Source: an uncultured Collinsella sp.
GTDB lineage: Bacteria; Actinomycetota; Coriobacteriia; Coriobacteriales; Coriobacteriaceae
NCBI GenBank assembly: GCA_900540985.1
Contig: UQIC01000038.1
Span: 1-20,139, forward strand
Reading direction: 5' to 3'
DNA length: 20,139 nucleotides
In this document: positions 7,057 through 14,488 of the stretch, in pieces
How the letters are laid out: every line of letters starts with the position of its first letter
Position numbering within the stretch: the first letter of the stretch is position 1
Notes under the pieces: generated by a model
The model's input: the letters and a program-made list of their open reading frames with translations, nothing else
What the model was told of the DNA's origin: nothing
Database searches by the model: none
Position numbers and translations under genes: made by a program

Positions 7057-8052
7057 TTACTTGAGCGTGGCGTACATGACAGCCTTGATGGTGTGCATGC
7101 GGTTCTCGGCCTCGTCGAAGACCTTGGAAGCGGGGCTCTCGAAGACCTCGTCGGTGACCTCCTGCTCGGTGATGCCGAACTGCTCGCACTTCTCGGCGCC
7201 AATGGTGGTGTTGGTGTCGTGGAAGCTGGGCAGGCAGTGCAGGAAGATAGCACCCGGGTTGGCCATGGCCATGACCTCGGAAGTGACACGATACGGGGTG
7301 AGCTGAGCGATGCGCTCGGCCCAGACCTCGTCGGGCTCGCCCATGGAGACCCACACGTCGGTGTAGATAACGTCGGCACCGGTGACGCCGTCCTTGACGT
7401 CGGTGGTCAGCTTGATGGTGCAGCCGTTGGCCTCGGCGATGGGCTTGCAGGCCTCGATGACGTCGTCAGCGGGCATGCACTCCTCGGGGCCGCAGGCCAC
7501 GAAGTTCATGCCGAGCTTGGAGCATACAACCATAAGGGAGCGAGCGACGTTGTTCTTGCAGTCGCCCATGAAGACGAGGGTCTTGCCCTTGATGTCGTAG
7601 TTGAAGTTCTCCTGGACGGTCAGGATATCGGCGAGCATCTGGGTGGGGTGCCACTCGGTGGTCAGGCCGTTCCACACGGGCACGCCGGACTTAGCGGCGA
7701 GCTCCTCGACGTCGTCCTGGGCAAAGCCACGGAACTCGATGCCGTCATACATGCGGCCGAGAACGCGGGCGGTGTCCTCGATGGACTCCTTCTTGCCCAT
7801 CTGGGACGAACCGGGATCGAGGTAGGTGACGCCCATGCCCAGATCCATGCCGCCGACCTCGAAGGCGCAGCGGGTACGAGTGGAGGTCTTCTGGAAGAGC
7901 AGAACGATGTTCTTGCCCTCGAGATAGCGGTGCGGAACGCCAGCGCGCTTCATGTCCTTGAAGTTCTTGGAGAGCTTGAGCAGGTACTCGATCTCCTCGG
8001 TGGTGAGGTCGAGGAGCTTGAGGAAGCTACGGCCGGAGAGGTTAACACCCAT
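7057..8052 (-). CDS. arcB: Ornithine carbamoyltransferase, catabolic
   Basis: Converts citrulline and phosphate to ornithine and carbamoyl phosphate in the arginine deiminase pathway. The family also runs the reverse, biosynthetic reaction. The 331 residues are normal length. The carbamoyl-phosphate site is intact: STRTR at residues 57-61, HPTQ at 135-138, and HCLP at 272-275 holding the catalytic Cys. The ornithine-binding SMG motif is at 236-238. The N-terminus (LSGRSFLKLLDLTTEEIEYLL) is typical of the catabolic, ArcB-like branch. The start is supported by AAAGGAA about eight bases upstream. Its position directly after arcA supports the catabolic assignment. The codons are strongly biased to C- and G-ending forms, consistent with high expression. 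Confidence 0.96.
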   Translation of the reverse strand: MGVNLSGRSFLKLLDLTTEEIEYLLKLSKNFKDMKRAGVPHRYLEGKNIVLLFQKTSTRTRCAFEVGGMDLGMGVTYLDPGSSQMGKKESIEDTARVLGRMYDGIEFRGFAQDDVEELAAKSGVPVWNGLTTEWHPTQMLADILTVQENFNYDIKGKTLVFMGDCKNNVARSLMVVCSKLGMNFVACGPEECMPADDVIEACKPIAEANGCTIKLTTDVKDGVTGADVIYTDVWVSMGEPDEVWAERIAQLTPYRVTSEVMAMANPGAIFLHCLPSFHDTNTTIGAEKCEQFGITEQEVTDEVFESPASKVFDEAENRMHTIKAVMYATLK

Positions 8053-8098
8053 GGTTCGTTTCCTTTCGAAGAAATGAATTACGTAAGTAATTAGTGTT

Positions 8099-8146
8099 GC
8101 CCGTTTGACGGGCGAAACCGGTGCGGTTGTAGGGGGACCGCACCGG
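8099..8146 (-). terminator. Two stem-loops between arcA and arcB
   Basis: CCGGTGCGGT at 8118-8127 pairs with 8137-8146, starting 12 bases beyond the arcA stop. GCCCGT at 8099-8104 pairs with 8108-8113. Neither has a long T-run (the larger stem is followed by TTTCG leftwards), so partial termination or mRNA 3'-end stabilisation is more likely than complete termination. Confidence 0.5.
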
Positions 8147-8158
8147 AAACGGAAAACC

Positions 8159-9400
8159 TTAGAGGTCCTCGCGCCAGAAGGGCATGCTCATGCAGCGCGG
8201 GCCGCCGCGGCCGCGGGAGAGCTCGGCGGAGGGCACGACGAGAAGGTCCAGGCCCTCCTTGTACAGCACGTCGTTGGTGACGGTGTTGCGGGCGTAGACG
8301 CAGATCTTGCCGGGCTCGACGCACAGGGTGTTGGAGCCGTCGTTCCACTGCTCGCGGGAGGCCGCGATCGGGTCGCCGCCGCCGCAGGGGATCAGCTTGA
8401 CCTGGTCGACGCCGGTGGCGTCCTCCAGGACGTGCTCGAGGGTGTCCTCGATCAGGCGGATGTTCACGTCGCCCGGGTTCTTGCCGGCGGTCAGCTCGTA
8501 GACGCGCAGGGTGCCCATGATGGCGGGGTGGATCGTGAACTTATCGACGTCGATCTGGGTGAAGACCGTGTCGAGGTGCATGAAGGCGCGCGAGACCGGG
8601 ATGTCGAAGGCAAGGATGCGCTCGACCTTGGAGTCGGAGTTCCAGAAGATGTTCTGGGCCATGACGTCGATCGCGGCGGCCTGGGTGCGCTGGGAGATGC
8701 CGACGGCGAGGGTCTTCTCGTTGATGTTCAGCACGTCGCCGCCCTCGGTGTGGAACTGGCAGTCGCGGCGGAAGTACAGCGAGACGTCCTTGTAGTCGGG
8801 GTGGTACTTGAAGACGTACTTGCCGTACAGGGTCTCGCGGTTGCGGGTGACCGAGTACATGCGGTTGAGGTTGACGCCCTCGCCGACGACCGCGAACGGG
8901 TCGCGGGTGAAGTAGAGGTTGGGCATCGGGTCGATGATCAGGTCGGACTCGGACTCGGAGTTGACCAGGGAGTCGAGGGTCGTGGACGCCGTGAGGGGCA
9001 TGTCGATCTCGGACTTGGTCATGCCGGCCATGGTCTTCTTGACGAACTCGAGGTTGTCCTCGATGGAGTCCAGCTTCTCGCGGACGATCTGCGGCATGTG
9101 CTGGCCGCGGATGCCGGCCTCGGCGATGTACTGGTCGGTGAACTCGGCGCGGGCGCCGGGGACCTGGTCGAACACCTCGGCGACGAGGTTCTCGAGATAG
9201 AGGACCTCCACGCCCTGGTCCCTCAGGATCTGGGCGAAGGTGTCGTGCTCCTGCTGCGCGACCTCCAGGAACGGGACGTCGTCGAACAGGAGTCGCTCGA
9301 GCTCGTCGGGCGGCAGGTTGAGGAGCTCGTCGCCGGGACGGTGCAGGCAGACCTTCCTGAGCTTGCCGATCTCGGAAGGCACGTGCAGACCTTTCGTCAT
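8159..9400 (-). CDS. arcA: Arginine deiminase
   Basis: Hydrolyses arginine to citrulline and ammonia, the first step of the cytosolic arginine deiminase pathway, which yields ATP and counters acid. The protein has 413 residues, the normal length. Catalytic and binding positions are all present: FTRD at 164-167, Glu219 and Asp222 in TEGGD, His275 and Asp277 in MHLDTVF, and the nucleophile Cys403 in GPRCMSMPFWRED near the C-terminus. The N-terminus (GLHVPSEIGKLRKVCLHRPGDEL) is the standard family opening. AGGAGG two bases before the ATG is very close, but AAAGG further upstream gives normal spacing. It is the first gene of the leftward arc cluster. Its codon use is the most strongly GC-biased of the window, as for a highly expressed gene. 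The upstream region holds a dyad that may be an operator. Confidence 0.97.
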   Translation of the reverse strand: MTKGLHVPSEIGKLRKVCLHRPGDELLNLPPDELERLLFDDVPFLEVAQQEHDTFAQILRDQGVEVLYLENLVAEVFDQVPGARAEFTDQYIAEAGIRGQHMPQIVREKLDSIEDNLEFVKKTMAGMTKSEIDMPLTASTTLDSLVNSESESDLIIDPMPNLYFTRDPFAVVGEGVNLNRMYSVTRNRETLYGKYVFKYHPDYKDVSLYFRRDCQFHTEGGDVLNINEKTLAVGISQRTQAAAIDVMAQNIFWNSDSKVERILAFDIPVSRAFMHLDTVFTQIDVDKFTIHPAIMGTLRVYELTAGKNPGDVNIRLIEDTLEHVLEDATGVDQVKLIPCGGGDPIAASREQWNDGSNTLCVEPGKICVYARNTVTNDVLYKEGLDLLVVPSAELSRGRGGPRCMSMPFWREDL

Positions 9401-9420
9401 GGCCTCCTACCTTTCTTTCG

Positions 9421-9432
9421 GGCCTTTCGGCC
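9421..9432 (-). promoter_or_regulatory. GAAA-tetraloop hairpin in the arcA leader
   Basis: Read leftwards, GGCC-GAAA-GGCC forms a small stem capped by a GNRA-type loop about 20 bases before the arcA start. It may stabilise the 5' end of the mRNA or affect ribosome access. Confidence 0.35.
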
Positions 9433-9535
9433 GAATCTCTCAGCGCCCTTCCATAGCGGACGCTGCTTGCTGACAGCTCTAGTTATATCCAAATTCCACC
9501 CGCAATTCCACCTCGCCCCCGAACGGTCAACAAAG

Positions 9536-9556
9536 TGCGATAAACGGTATATCGCA
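9536..9556. promoter_or_regulatory. 21-bp dyad upstream of arcA, possible operator
   Basis: TGCGATA (9536-9542) and TATCGCA (9550-9556) are perfect 7-bp half-sites with a 7-base spacer, about 135 bases upstream of the arcA start. A TTGACC that could be a -35 hexamer on the leftward strand begins right beside it. The size and symmetry fit a homodimeric regulator. It matches neither the ArgR nor the CRP/FNR consensus as I know them. Confidence 0.45.
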
Positions 9557-9593
9557 TATGATTTCCCATGATGCACTTCAGTTTCGTAAAGCA

Positions 9594-9628
9594 GATTTCC
9601 TAGGTAAACGTTATTTTTCTAGGAAATC
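9594..9628. promoter_or_regulatory. Perfect 10-bp inverted repeat in the arcA-ppk gap
   Basis: GATTTCCTAG (9594-9603) and CTAGGAAATC (9619-9628) are exact reverse complements separated by an AT-rich 15-base spacer. The half-site centres lie 25 bases apart. This could be a paired operator site or, in RNA, a weak hairpin. There is no T-run pattern of a terminator and no gene end nearby, which favours protein binding. Confidence 0.45.
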
Positions 9629-9890
9629 AAGCTTGAACACTCAAAGTTATCCATGATTCAAAATTGCATAGTGAAAACGGTTTTCTGCATATAAATGACG
9701 CTTGCCCTCGATTCGACCTACATTCGATTATATTCAGCTTGCTATCATTCTTATTCATACATTCTCACCAGTTGAGTGAGGATATAGATCGCTTGCTCAA
9801 AGCACCGGACGTTAGTGCTTCGGCTTGTCAGCGTAAGAAGTAGGTAAAGATACCGTTCACGCGATACGTCCGTGCCAGCGGTCGACTAAA

Positions 9891-9919
9891 TTGAGACAAT
9901 AGTGAATTAGAGTTAGGCT
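9891..9919 (+). promoter_or_regulatory. Candidate ppk promoter
   Basis: TTGAGA at 9891-9896 is followed after 17 bases by TAGGCT at 9914-9919, a fair sigma-70-type pair 30 bases before ppk. A small GTCCCC-TGC-GGGGAC hairpin (9923-9937) would then lie in the short 5' leader. Confidence 0.4.
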
Positions 9920-9948
9920 ACCGTCCCCTGCGGGGACTGAACGGACAG

Positions 9949-12351
9949 ATGCATATGCCGAGCAAAATCGAAAAGAAACAAAAGGCCGCTAAGCTGCGCA
10001 AGCCGCCGCGCGACTTCTCGTACACGCAAAACCGAGAGCTTAGCTGGCTGCGCTTTGACAACCGCGTGCTTGACGAAGCCTTCGACGAGACCGTTCCGCT
10101 GTTCGAGCGTCTAAAGTTCGTGTCGATTTTCGAGTCTAACCTCGACGAGTTTCTCATGGTGCGTGTGGGCGGCCTGTCCGATCTTGCAGAGCTCAAAAAA
10201 CAGCCTGTCGACAACAAGAGCAATATGACCGCCTCCGAACAGGTCGATGCTGTCATGGCAGAGCTGCCCGGGCTCCTTACCCGTTGGGAGTCCATCTTTA
10301 AGAGCATCGAGGACAAGCTCGACGCTCTGGGCGTTCACCGCGCCCGCATCGATTCGCTTACGCCCGAGGAGCGCACCTTCGTAACCCGCTACTTCCAAGC
10401 CTACGTGTCGCCGGTCATCTCGCCGTTGGTCATTGACCCGCGCCATCCCTTCCCCAACCTGCGCAACGGCGCACTCTATCTGGCTTGTGGCCTGGACGGC
10501 GTCACCGACGAGGAGAGCCTGCTGGGCCTTATCGAGATTCCCACCTCGATGAACCGCGTGGTCGAGATCCCCTCGCCCACCGGCACCTACTCCTACATCT
10601 TGCTCGAGGACGTCATCCTCGCCTGCCTGGACAGTTGCTTTGGCTCCTATAAGCCGCTGGACCGCGCGCTGATCCGCGTCACCCGCAATGCCGATATCGA
10701 CCCGGACGGCGAAGGCGTCGAGGAGGAAGAGGATTACCGCCAGCACATGAAGCGCATCCTCAAGAAGCGCCTGCGCCTGCAGCCGGTGGTGCTCGCCGTA
10801 TCGGGCTCGCTCGAGAAGGCAACGCTCAAGACCATCCGCAAGGCGCTCGAGCTTTCTCGCCGCTCGGTCTTTACCTGCGATATCCCCCTTGACCTTGGCT
10901 ACGTCTTTGGCATTGAGGGTAAGATTCCCGAGCACCTGCGCAATGAGCTCCTCTTTACGCCGTTTAAGCCGCAGCCCAATCCCACCATCGATATGGCCCG
11001 CTCCATCCGCGAGCAGGTGCTGCAGCACGACAAGCTGCTCTTTTACCCTTACGAGGCCATGAACCCGTTCTTGGACCTGGTGCACGAAGCAGCCTATGAC
11101 CCCGAGTGTATCTCGCTGCGCATCACGCTCTACCGTGTGGCAAAGCAGAGCCGTCTGTGCGAGTCGCTCATCGATGCTGCCGAAAACGGCAAAGAGGTCA
11201 CGGTGCTCATGGAGCTTCGTGCCCGCTTTGACGAGCAAAACAACATCGAATGGGCCGAGCGCCTGGAAGAGGCCGGCTGCACCGTTATCTACGGCTCCGA
11301 GGGCTTTAAGTGCCACTCAAAGATCTGCCAGCTCACCTATCGCGAGGGCATGGCGCTTACCCGCCTGACGCTTTTGGGTACCGGCAACTTTAACGAGAAG
11401 ACGGCCAAGCTCTACAGCGACTTTATGCTCATGACCGCGCATCCCGGCATCGGCGAGGACGCCAACCTGTTCTTCCGCAACCTGTCGCTGGGCAACCTGC
11501 GCGGCGACTACCGCTTCCTGGGCGTGGCGCCCGTGGGCCTCAAGCCGCTCATCATGCGCGGCCTGGACCGCGAGATTCAGCGCGCCCTTGTCGGCGAGCC
11601 CGCCCGCGTGTTCTTTAAGCTCAACTCGCTTACCGACCGCGAGGTCATCGACAAGATTGCCGAGGCATCGTGTGCCGGCGTGCGCGTGGACATGATCATT
11701 CGCGGCATCTCGTGCCTCAAGCCCGGTGTTCCGGGCAAGACCGAGAACGTGCACGTGCGATCCATCGTCGGACGTTTTTTGGAGCATGCGCGCGTCTATG
11801 CCTTTGGCGTGGACTCGGACATGATCTACCTGAGCTCGGCAGACATGATGACGCGCAACACCGAGCACCGCGTGGAGATCGCCTTCCCCGTGCTCGACCC
11901 CACCTGCCGCGCCCTGGTGCACGAGTACATGGGCATGCAGCTGCGCGACAACGTGAAGGCACGCAGCCTGACGAGTGACGGCACCTGGGTTCCGGTGGAG
12001 CGCAAAGAGGACGAGAAACCCTTCAACTCGCAGGAAGCTCTGCTGGAGCGCGCGTATCGCAACGCCGAGGCCGACACCGAGGCAGAACCCGCGCTCGCAT
12101 CCCAGCCTGAGCCCGAGCCGCAGCCGGCCGCTCCCGAGGTCCAGAAGGTCCAAGCGACCGTTATCGAGCCCGAACCTGCTCCCGCAGCCCAACCTCAGGC
12201 ACCCACAACAACCCCCGAGAGCAACGCGCGTCACAAGAAGCCCGCTGGCAAAGCCAAGGCCATCGAGCGCCATCGCCCCGGCCGCGTGCGCATGGGCTTG
12301 GGCCTGATCGGCCTAGGCCTTAAGACGCTCATTACCGGCAAGACGAAATAG
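9949..12351 (+). CDS. ppk1: Polyphosphate kinase 1 with long C-terminal tail
   Basis: Reversibly polymerises the gamma-phosphate of ATP into inorganic polyphosphate. All Ppk1 parts are present: the N-terminal domain starting at NRELSWLRFDNRVLDEA (residues 28-44), the head domain with HPFPNLRNG (166-174), and two phospholipase-D-like C-terminal domains with LYRVAKQSRLCESLIDAAENGK (394-415), ELRARFDE (422-429) and the autophosphorylated His456 in GFKCHSKI. A second essential His is probably His613 in LEHARVYAFG. The family usually ends near residue 690-720. Here about 95 further residues form a Pro/Ala/Glu-rich linker and a basic-hydrophobic end (RPGRVRMGLGLIGLGLKTLI). The start may be 9949 or the second ATG at 9955; neither has a strong ribosome site. 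A terminator follows, so it is a single-gene unit. Confidence 0.96.
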   Translation: MHMPSKIEKKQKAAKLRKPPRDFSYTQNRELSWLRFDNRVLDEAFDETVPLFERLKFVSIFESNLDEFLMVRVGGLSDLAELKKQPVDNKSNMTASEQVDAVMAELPGLLTRWESIFKSIEDKLDALGVHRARIDSLTPEERTFVTRYFQAYVSPVISPLVIDPRHPFPNLRNGALYLACGLDGVTDEESLLGLIEIPTSMNRVVEIPSPTGTYSYILLEDVILACLDSCFGSYKPLDRALIRVTRNADIDPDGEGVEEEEDYRQHMKRILKKRLRLQPVVLAVSGSLEKATLKTIRKALELSRRSVFTCDIPLDLGYVFGIEGKIPEHLRNELLFTPFKPQPNPTIDMARSIREQVLQHDKLLFYPYEAMNPFLDLVHEAAYDPECISLRITLYRVAKQSRLCESLIDAAENGKEVTVLMELRARFDEQNNIEWAERLEEAGCTVIYGSEGFKCHSKICQLTYREGMALTRLTLLGTGNFNEKTAKLYSDFMLMTAHPGIGEDANLFFRNLSLGNLRGDYRFLGVAPVGLKPLIMRGLDREIQRALVGEPARVFFKLNSLTDREVIDKIAEASCAGVRVDMIIRGISCLKPGVPGKTENVHVRSIVGRFLEHARVYAFGVDSDMIYLSSADMMTRNTEHRVEIAFPVLDPTCRALVHEYMGMQLRDNVKARSLTSDGTWVPVERKEDEKPFNSQEALLERAYRNAEADTEAEPALASQPEPEPQPAAPEVQKVQATVIEPEPAPAAQPQAPTTTPESNARHKKPAGKAKAIERHRPGRVRMGLGLIGLGLKTLITGKTK

Positions 12352-12361
12352 ACGTTTGTAG

Positions 12362-12405
12362 AAGCGCCCCGTATTTGAGGAATGCCCCAGATACGGGGCG
12401 CTTTT
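12362..12405 (+). terminator. Intrinsic terminator of ppk1
   Basis: A perfect 13-bp stem (12362-12374 with 12391-12403, AAGCGCCCCGTAT type) with a 16-nt loop. The stem ends in CTTTTCC. It begins 10 bases after the ppk stop codon. Confidence 0.88.
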
Positions 12406-12452
12406 CCCTGCTACCATGGTTGCGGACAATACCGCGAATGACAGGCAGGAAC

Positions 12453-13766
12453 ATGAAGCTCACCATAGAATCGATGACGTACGGCACCGACGGTCTGGCA
12501 CATGCCGACAACGGCAAGGCCACATTTGTGCAAGGCGCCGTGGCGGGCGACACCGTCGAAGCCGAGGTCGTGCAGGACGGCAAGTCGTTTATGCGCGCCC
12601 GCACGACCGAGATTCTGGAGCCAAGCCCCGATCGCATTCAGCCCCCCTGCCCCTTCGTGGGCATCTGCGGCGGTTGTTCGTGGGGCAATCTCTCGCGCAC
12701 TGCTCAGCTTGCCGCCAAAGAGCAAAACCTGCGCTCCACGCTCGAGCGCATTGGCAAGTTCACCCCCGACCAGGTCAACGAACTTGTCCAGCCTATCCGC
12801 CACACCAAGGACGACTGGGGCTACCGCAATAAAATTGAGTTGGAGCCCGCCCTCGTTAACGGACGTGTGCGCCTTGGCATGCACGGCGTCGATCCCAGTA
12901 AGATCGTGACTGTCGATGCATGCCCGCTGTTCGATAAGCGTTTTCCCAAGGCACTCAAATCGGTCGTCGGCGCGCTCAACTATCTGAGCGGCAGCCACGA
13001 CCTGGGTCTGGAGCGCGTGGGCATTCGCGCTTCGCGTCGCACCAAGGCGCTCGAGATCGCGCTTTGGACGCCCACAGGCTCCTTCCCGCGCTCACAGGTC
13101 TCGCGCGTGCTGGCAGACGCCGCACACCCCACGAGCGTCGTGCGCGTCATGAGCAAGGGCGAGAAGAAGGCCCGCCGCGTTTCCAAGGTGGAGATGCTCG
13201 CCGGTGAGGGCTCGTGGACCGAGAACATCGCTGACGGCCAGATGCGCTTGTCCGCCCCATCGTTTTTCCAGGTCAACACCAAGGGTGCCGAGATTTTGAT
13301 CGAGCTCGTTATGGACGCACTCGATCCGCAGGAAGACGAGCTTGCCGTGGACCTGTACTGCGGCGCCGGCACCTTTACCCTGCCGCTCGCCCACCGCTGC
13401 GACTTTGTTGCCGCCGTCGAGGCCTACGGTCCGGCCGTGCGCGACCTGCGCCGTAACCTCGAGATCAACAAGCTCGACAACGTCGACGTCATCGGCGGCG
13501 ATGCCGTGCGCGAGTTCCCCGACCAGGACGCCGACGTCCTGGTAGTCGACCCGCCGCGTGCAGGTCTGGCGCCCGAGGCTATCGACCTCATCGCCAGCAC
13601 AAGCGCTCGCGATGTCGCCTATGTGAGCTGCGATCCGGCCACCCTGGCGCGCGATCTTAAGCGCTTTGTCGAGGAAGGCACCTTCTCCCCCGTCAAGATC
13701 ACGCCGGTCGACCTATTCCCGCAAACCTTCCACTGCGAAACGGTCGTCCACCTCAAGCGCAACTAG
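12453..13766 (+). CDS. rlmD: 23S rRNA (uracil-5-)-methyltransferase, RlmD/TrmA family
   Basis: An S-adenosylmethionine-dependent RNA m5U methyltransferase of 437 residues. It has an N-terminal TRAM domain (about 1-55), then a 4Fe-4S cluster site formed by Cys66, Cys72, Cys75 (CPFVGICGGC) and Cys157 (DACPLF). The Rossmann-like domain follows, with DLYCGAGTFTLPL (300-312) for SAM binding and VVDPPRAGL (364-372). The nucleophile is Cys393 in YVSCDPATLARDL, and the C-terminal Glu429 lies in HCETVVHLKR. The cluster and TRAM domain point to rRNA rather than tRNA as substrate, but many bacteria have several paralogues, so the target uridine is uncertain. The start at 12453 is chosen because it begins the TRAM domain and has AGGCAGGAA just upstream; an in-frame extension to 12375 would run through the ppk terminator. 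Confidence 0.9.
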   Translation: MKLTIESMTYGTDGLAHADNGKATFVQGAVAGDTVEAEVVQDGKSFMRARTTEILEPSPDRIQPPCPFVGICGGCSWGNLSRTAQLAAKEQNLRSTLERIGKFTPDQVNELVQPIRHTKDDWGYRNKIELEPALVNGRVRLGMHGVDPSKIVTVDACPLFDKRFPKALKSVVGALNYLSGSHDLGLERVGIRASRRTKALEIALWTPTGSFPRSQVSRVLADAAHPTSVVRVMSKGEKKARRVSKVEMLAGEGSWTENIADGQMRLSAPSFFQVNTKGAEILIELVMDALDPQEDELAVDLYCGAGTFTLPLAHRCDFVAAVEAYGPAVRDLRRNLEINKLDNVDVIGGDAVREFPDQDADVLVVDPPRAGLAPEAIDLIASTSARDVAYVSCDPATLARDLKRFVEEGTFSPVKITPVDLFPQTFHCETVVHLKRN

Positions 13767-13802
13767 ACTGTTTGCCCAAGACCGCGCCCGATGATTTTTC
13801 TA

Positions 13803-13860
13803 GGACGGGGACTAAATAATCAATTTATACCGAATGATTATTTAGTCCCCGTCCCTTTTT
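13803..13860 (+). terminator. 20-bp palindromic terminator after rlmD
   Basis: 13803-13822 and 13835-13854 form a perfect 20-bp stem around a 12-nt loop, followed by CTTTTT (13855-13860). It begins 36 bases after the rlmD stop. The arms contain GGACGGGGACTAAATAATC, which is longer and more AT-rich at the tip than other terminators here, so it may be a copy of a dispersed palindrome used as a terminator. Confidence 0.8.
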
Positions 13861-13880
13861 AAACATTGGGAAATCGAGCG

Positions 13881-13908
13881 TGGCAAGCGTATGTCTTCGG
13901 GGTATAAG
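13881..13908 (+). promoter_or_regulatory. Candidate promoter of the DJ-1/PfpI-maf pair
   Basis: TGGCAA at 13881-13886 is followed after 16 bases by TATAAG at 13903-13908, about 38 bases before the start of the DJ-1/PfpI gene. The -35 match is modest. Confidence 0.3.
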
Positions 13909-13945
13909 ACGGCTAATTGTATGCCGCCTTACGAAAGGAACTCAC

Positions 13946-14488
13946 ATGCCCAGCGTTGCCGTTCTCGCCGCCGATGGCTTTGAAACTATTGAATGCCTGA
14001 CCATGGTCGACGTCATGCGTCGCGGCGGCGTGCGCGCCACGCTCGTCTCGATTATGCCCACACGCGAGGTCGTGAGCTCGTTGCAGATTCCCGTGACCTG
14101 CGACGCGCTCTTTGACGAGATCAACTTTGACGAGTATGACTGCGTCGTGCTGCCCGGCGGCCTGCCCGGTGCCACCAACCTGCGCGCCGACCAGCGCGTC
14201 TGCGACGTAGTTTGCGATTTCGCCGCGACCAAGCACGTTGCCGCCATCTGCGCTGCCCCGTTTATCCTGGGCGAGCTTGGTCTACTCGAGGGACGCCATG
14301 CCACGTGCTTCCCTGGCTTTGAGAAAAGCTTCCCCGAGGGTGTTTATACCGGCGAGAAGGTCACGCAAGACGGCAACATCATCACTGCCAGCGGCATGGC
14401 ACAGTCACTCCCCTTTGCCTTGGAGCTGCTGCGCACGCTCGCCGGCGAGAAGGCCGTCGAGAAGGTCGCCGAGGGCATCCAGCTATGA
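13946..14488 (+). CDS. DJ-1/PfpI (ThiJ/YajL-like) family protein
   Basis: A 180-residue cytosolic protein of the DJ-1/PfpI superfamily, closest in feel to the YajL/DJ-1 branch. These proteins protect against oxidative or carbonyl stress; their exact enzymatic activity is debated. The reactive Cys102 sits in the nucleophile elbow AAICAAPFILGELGLL. Glu13 in DGFETIE is at the position of the conserved Glu that activates the cysteine. VVLPGGLPGATNLR (67-80) is the signature strand-turn. The length is normal. The start at 13946 has AAAGGA seven bases upstream; a longer ORF from 13880 has no such site. The stop codon overlaps the maf start (ATGA), so the two genes are translationally coupled. Confidence 0.9.
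   Translation: MPSVAVLAADGFETIECLTMVDVMRRGGVRATLVSIMPTREVVSSLQIPVTCDALFDEINFDEYDCVVLPGGLPGATNLRADQRVCDVVCDFAATKHVAAICAAPFILGELGLLEGRHATCFPGFEKSFPEGVYTGEKVTQDGNIITASGMAQSLPFALELLRTLAGEKAVEKVAEGIQL

Larger units (their letters stand above)
9401..9948. other. AT-rich divergent intergenic region, arcA to ppk
   Basis: This 548-base gap has no ORF with a plausible ribosome site. The section from about 9540 to 9790 is clearly richer in A and T than the genes around it. It must hold the leftward arcA promoter and the rightward ppk promoter, and two dyads described separately. Positions 9673-9685 also form GAAAAC-G-GTTTTC, flanked by two TGCATA copies. No known riboswitch or RNA gene was recognised. 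The remaining sequence is unexplained. Confidence 0.6.

Noticed and set aside
8105..9571. 488-codon + strand open frame opposite arcA
   Set aside because: It mirrors the strongly codon-biased arcA gene and has the Val/Leu/Asp/Gly-rich composition of an antisense frame; arcA has all catalytic residues.
9650..9948. tRNA or riboswitch in the arcA-ppk gap
   Set aside because: No cloverleaf, CCA-compatible acceptor stem or recognised riboswitch core could be found; only small local stems.
10111..12273. Two long - strand open frames opposite ppk1
   Set aside because: Antisense frames over a complete Ppk1 with all motifs; no start signals.
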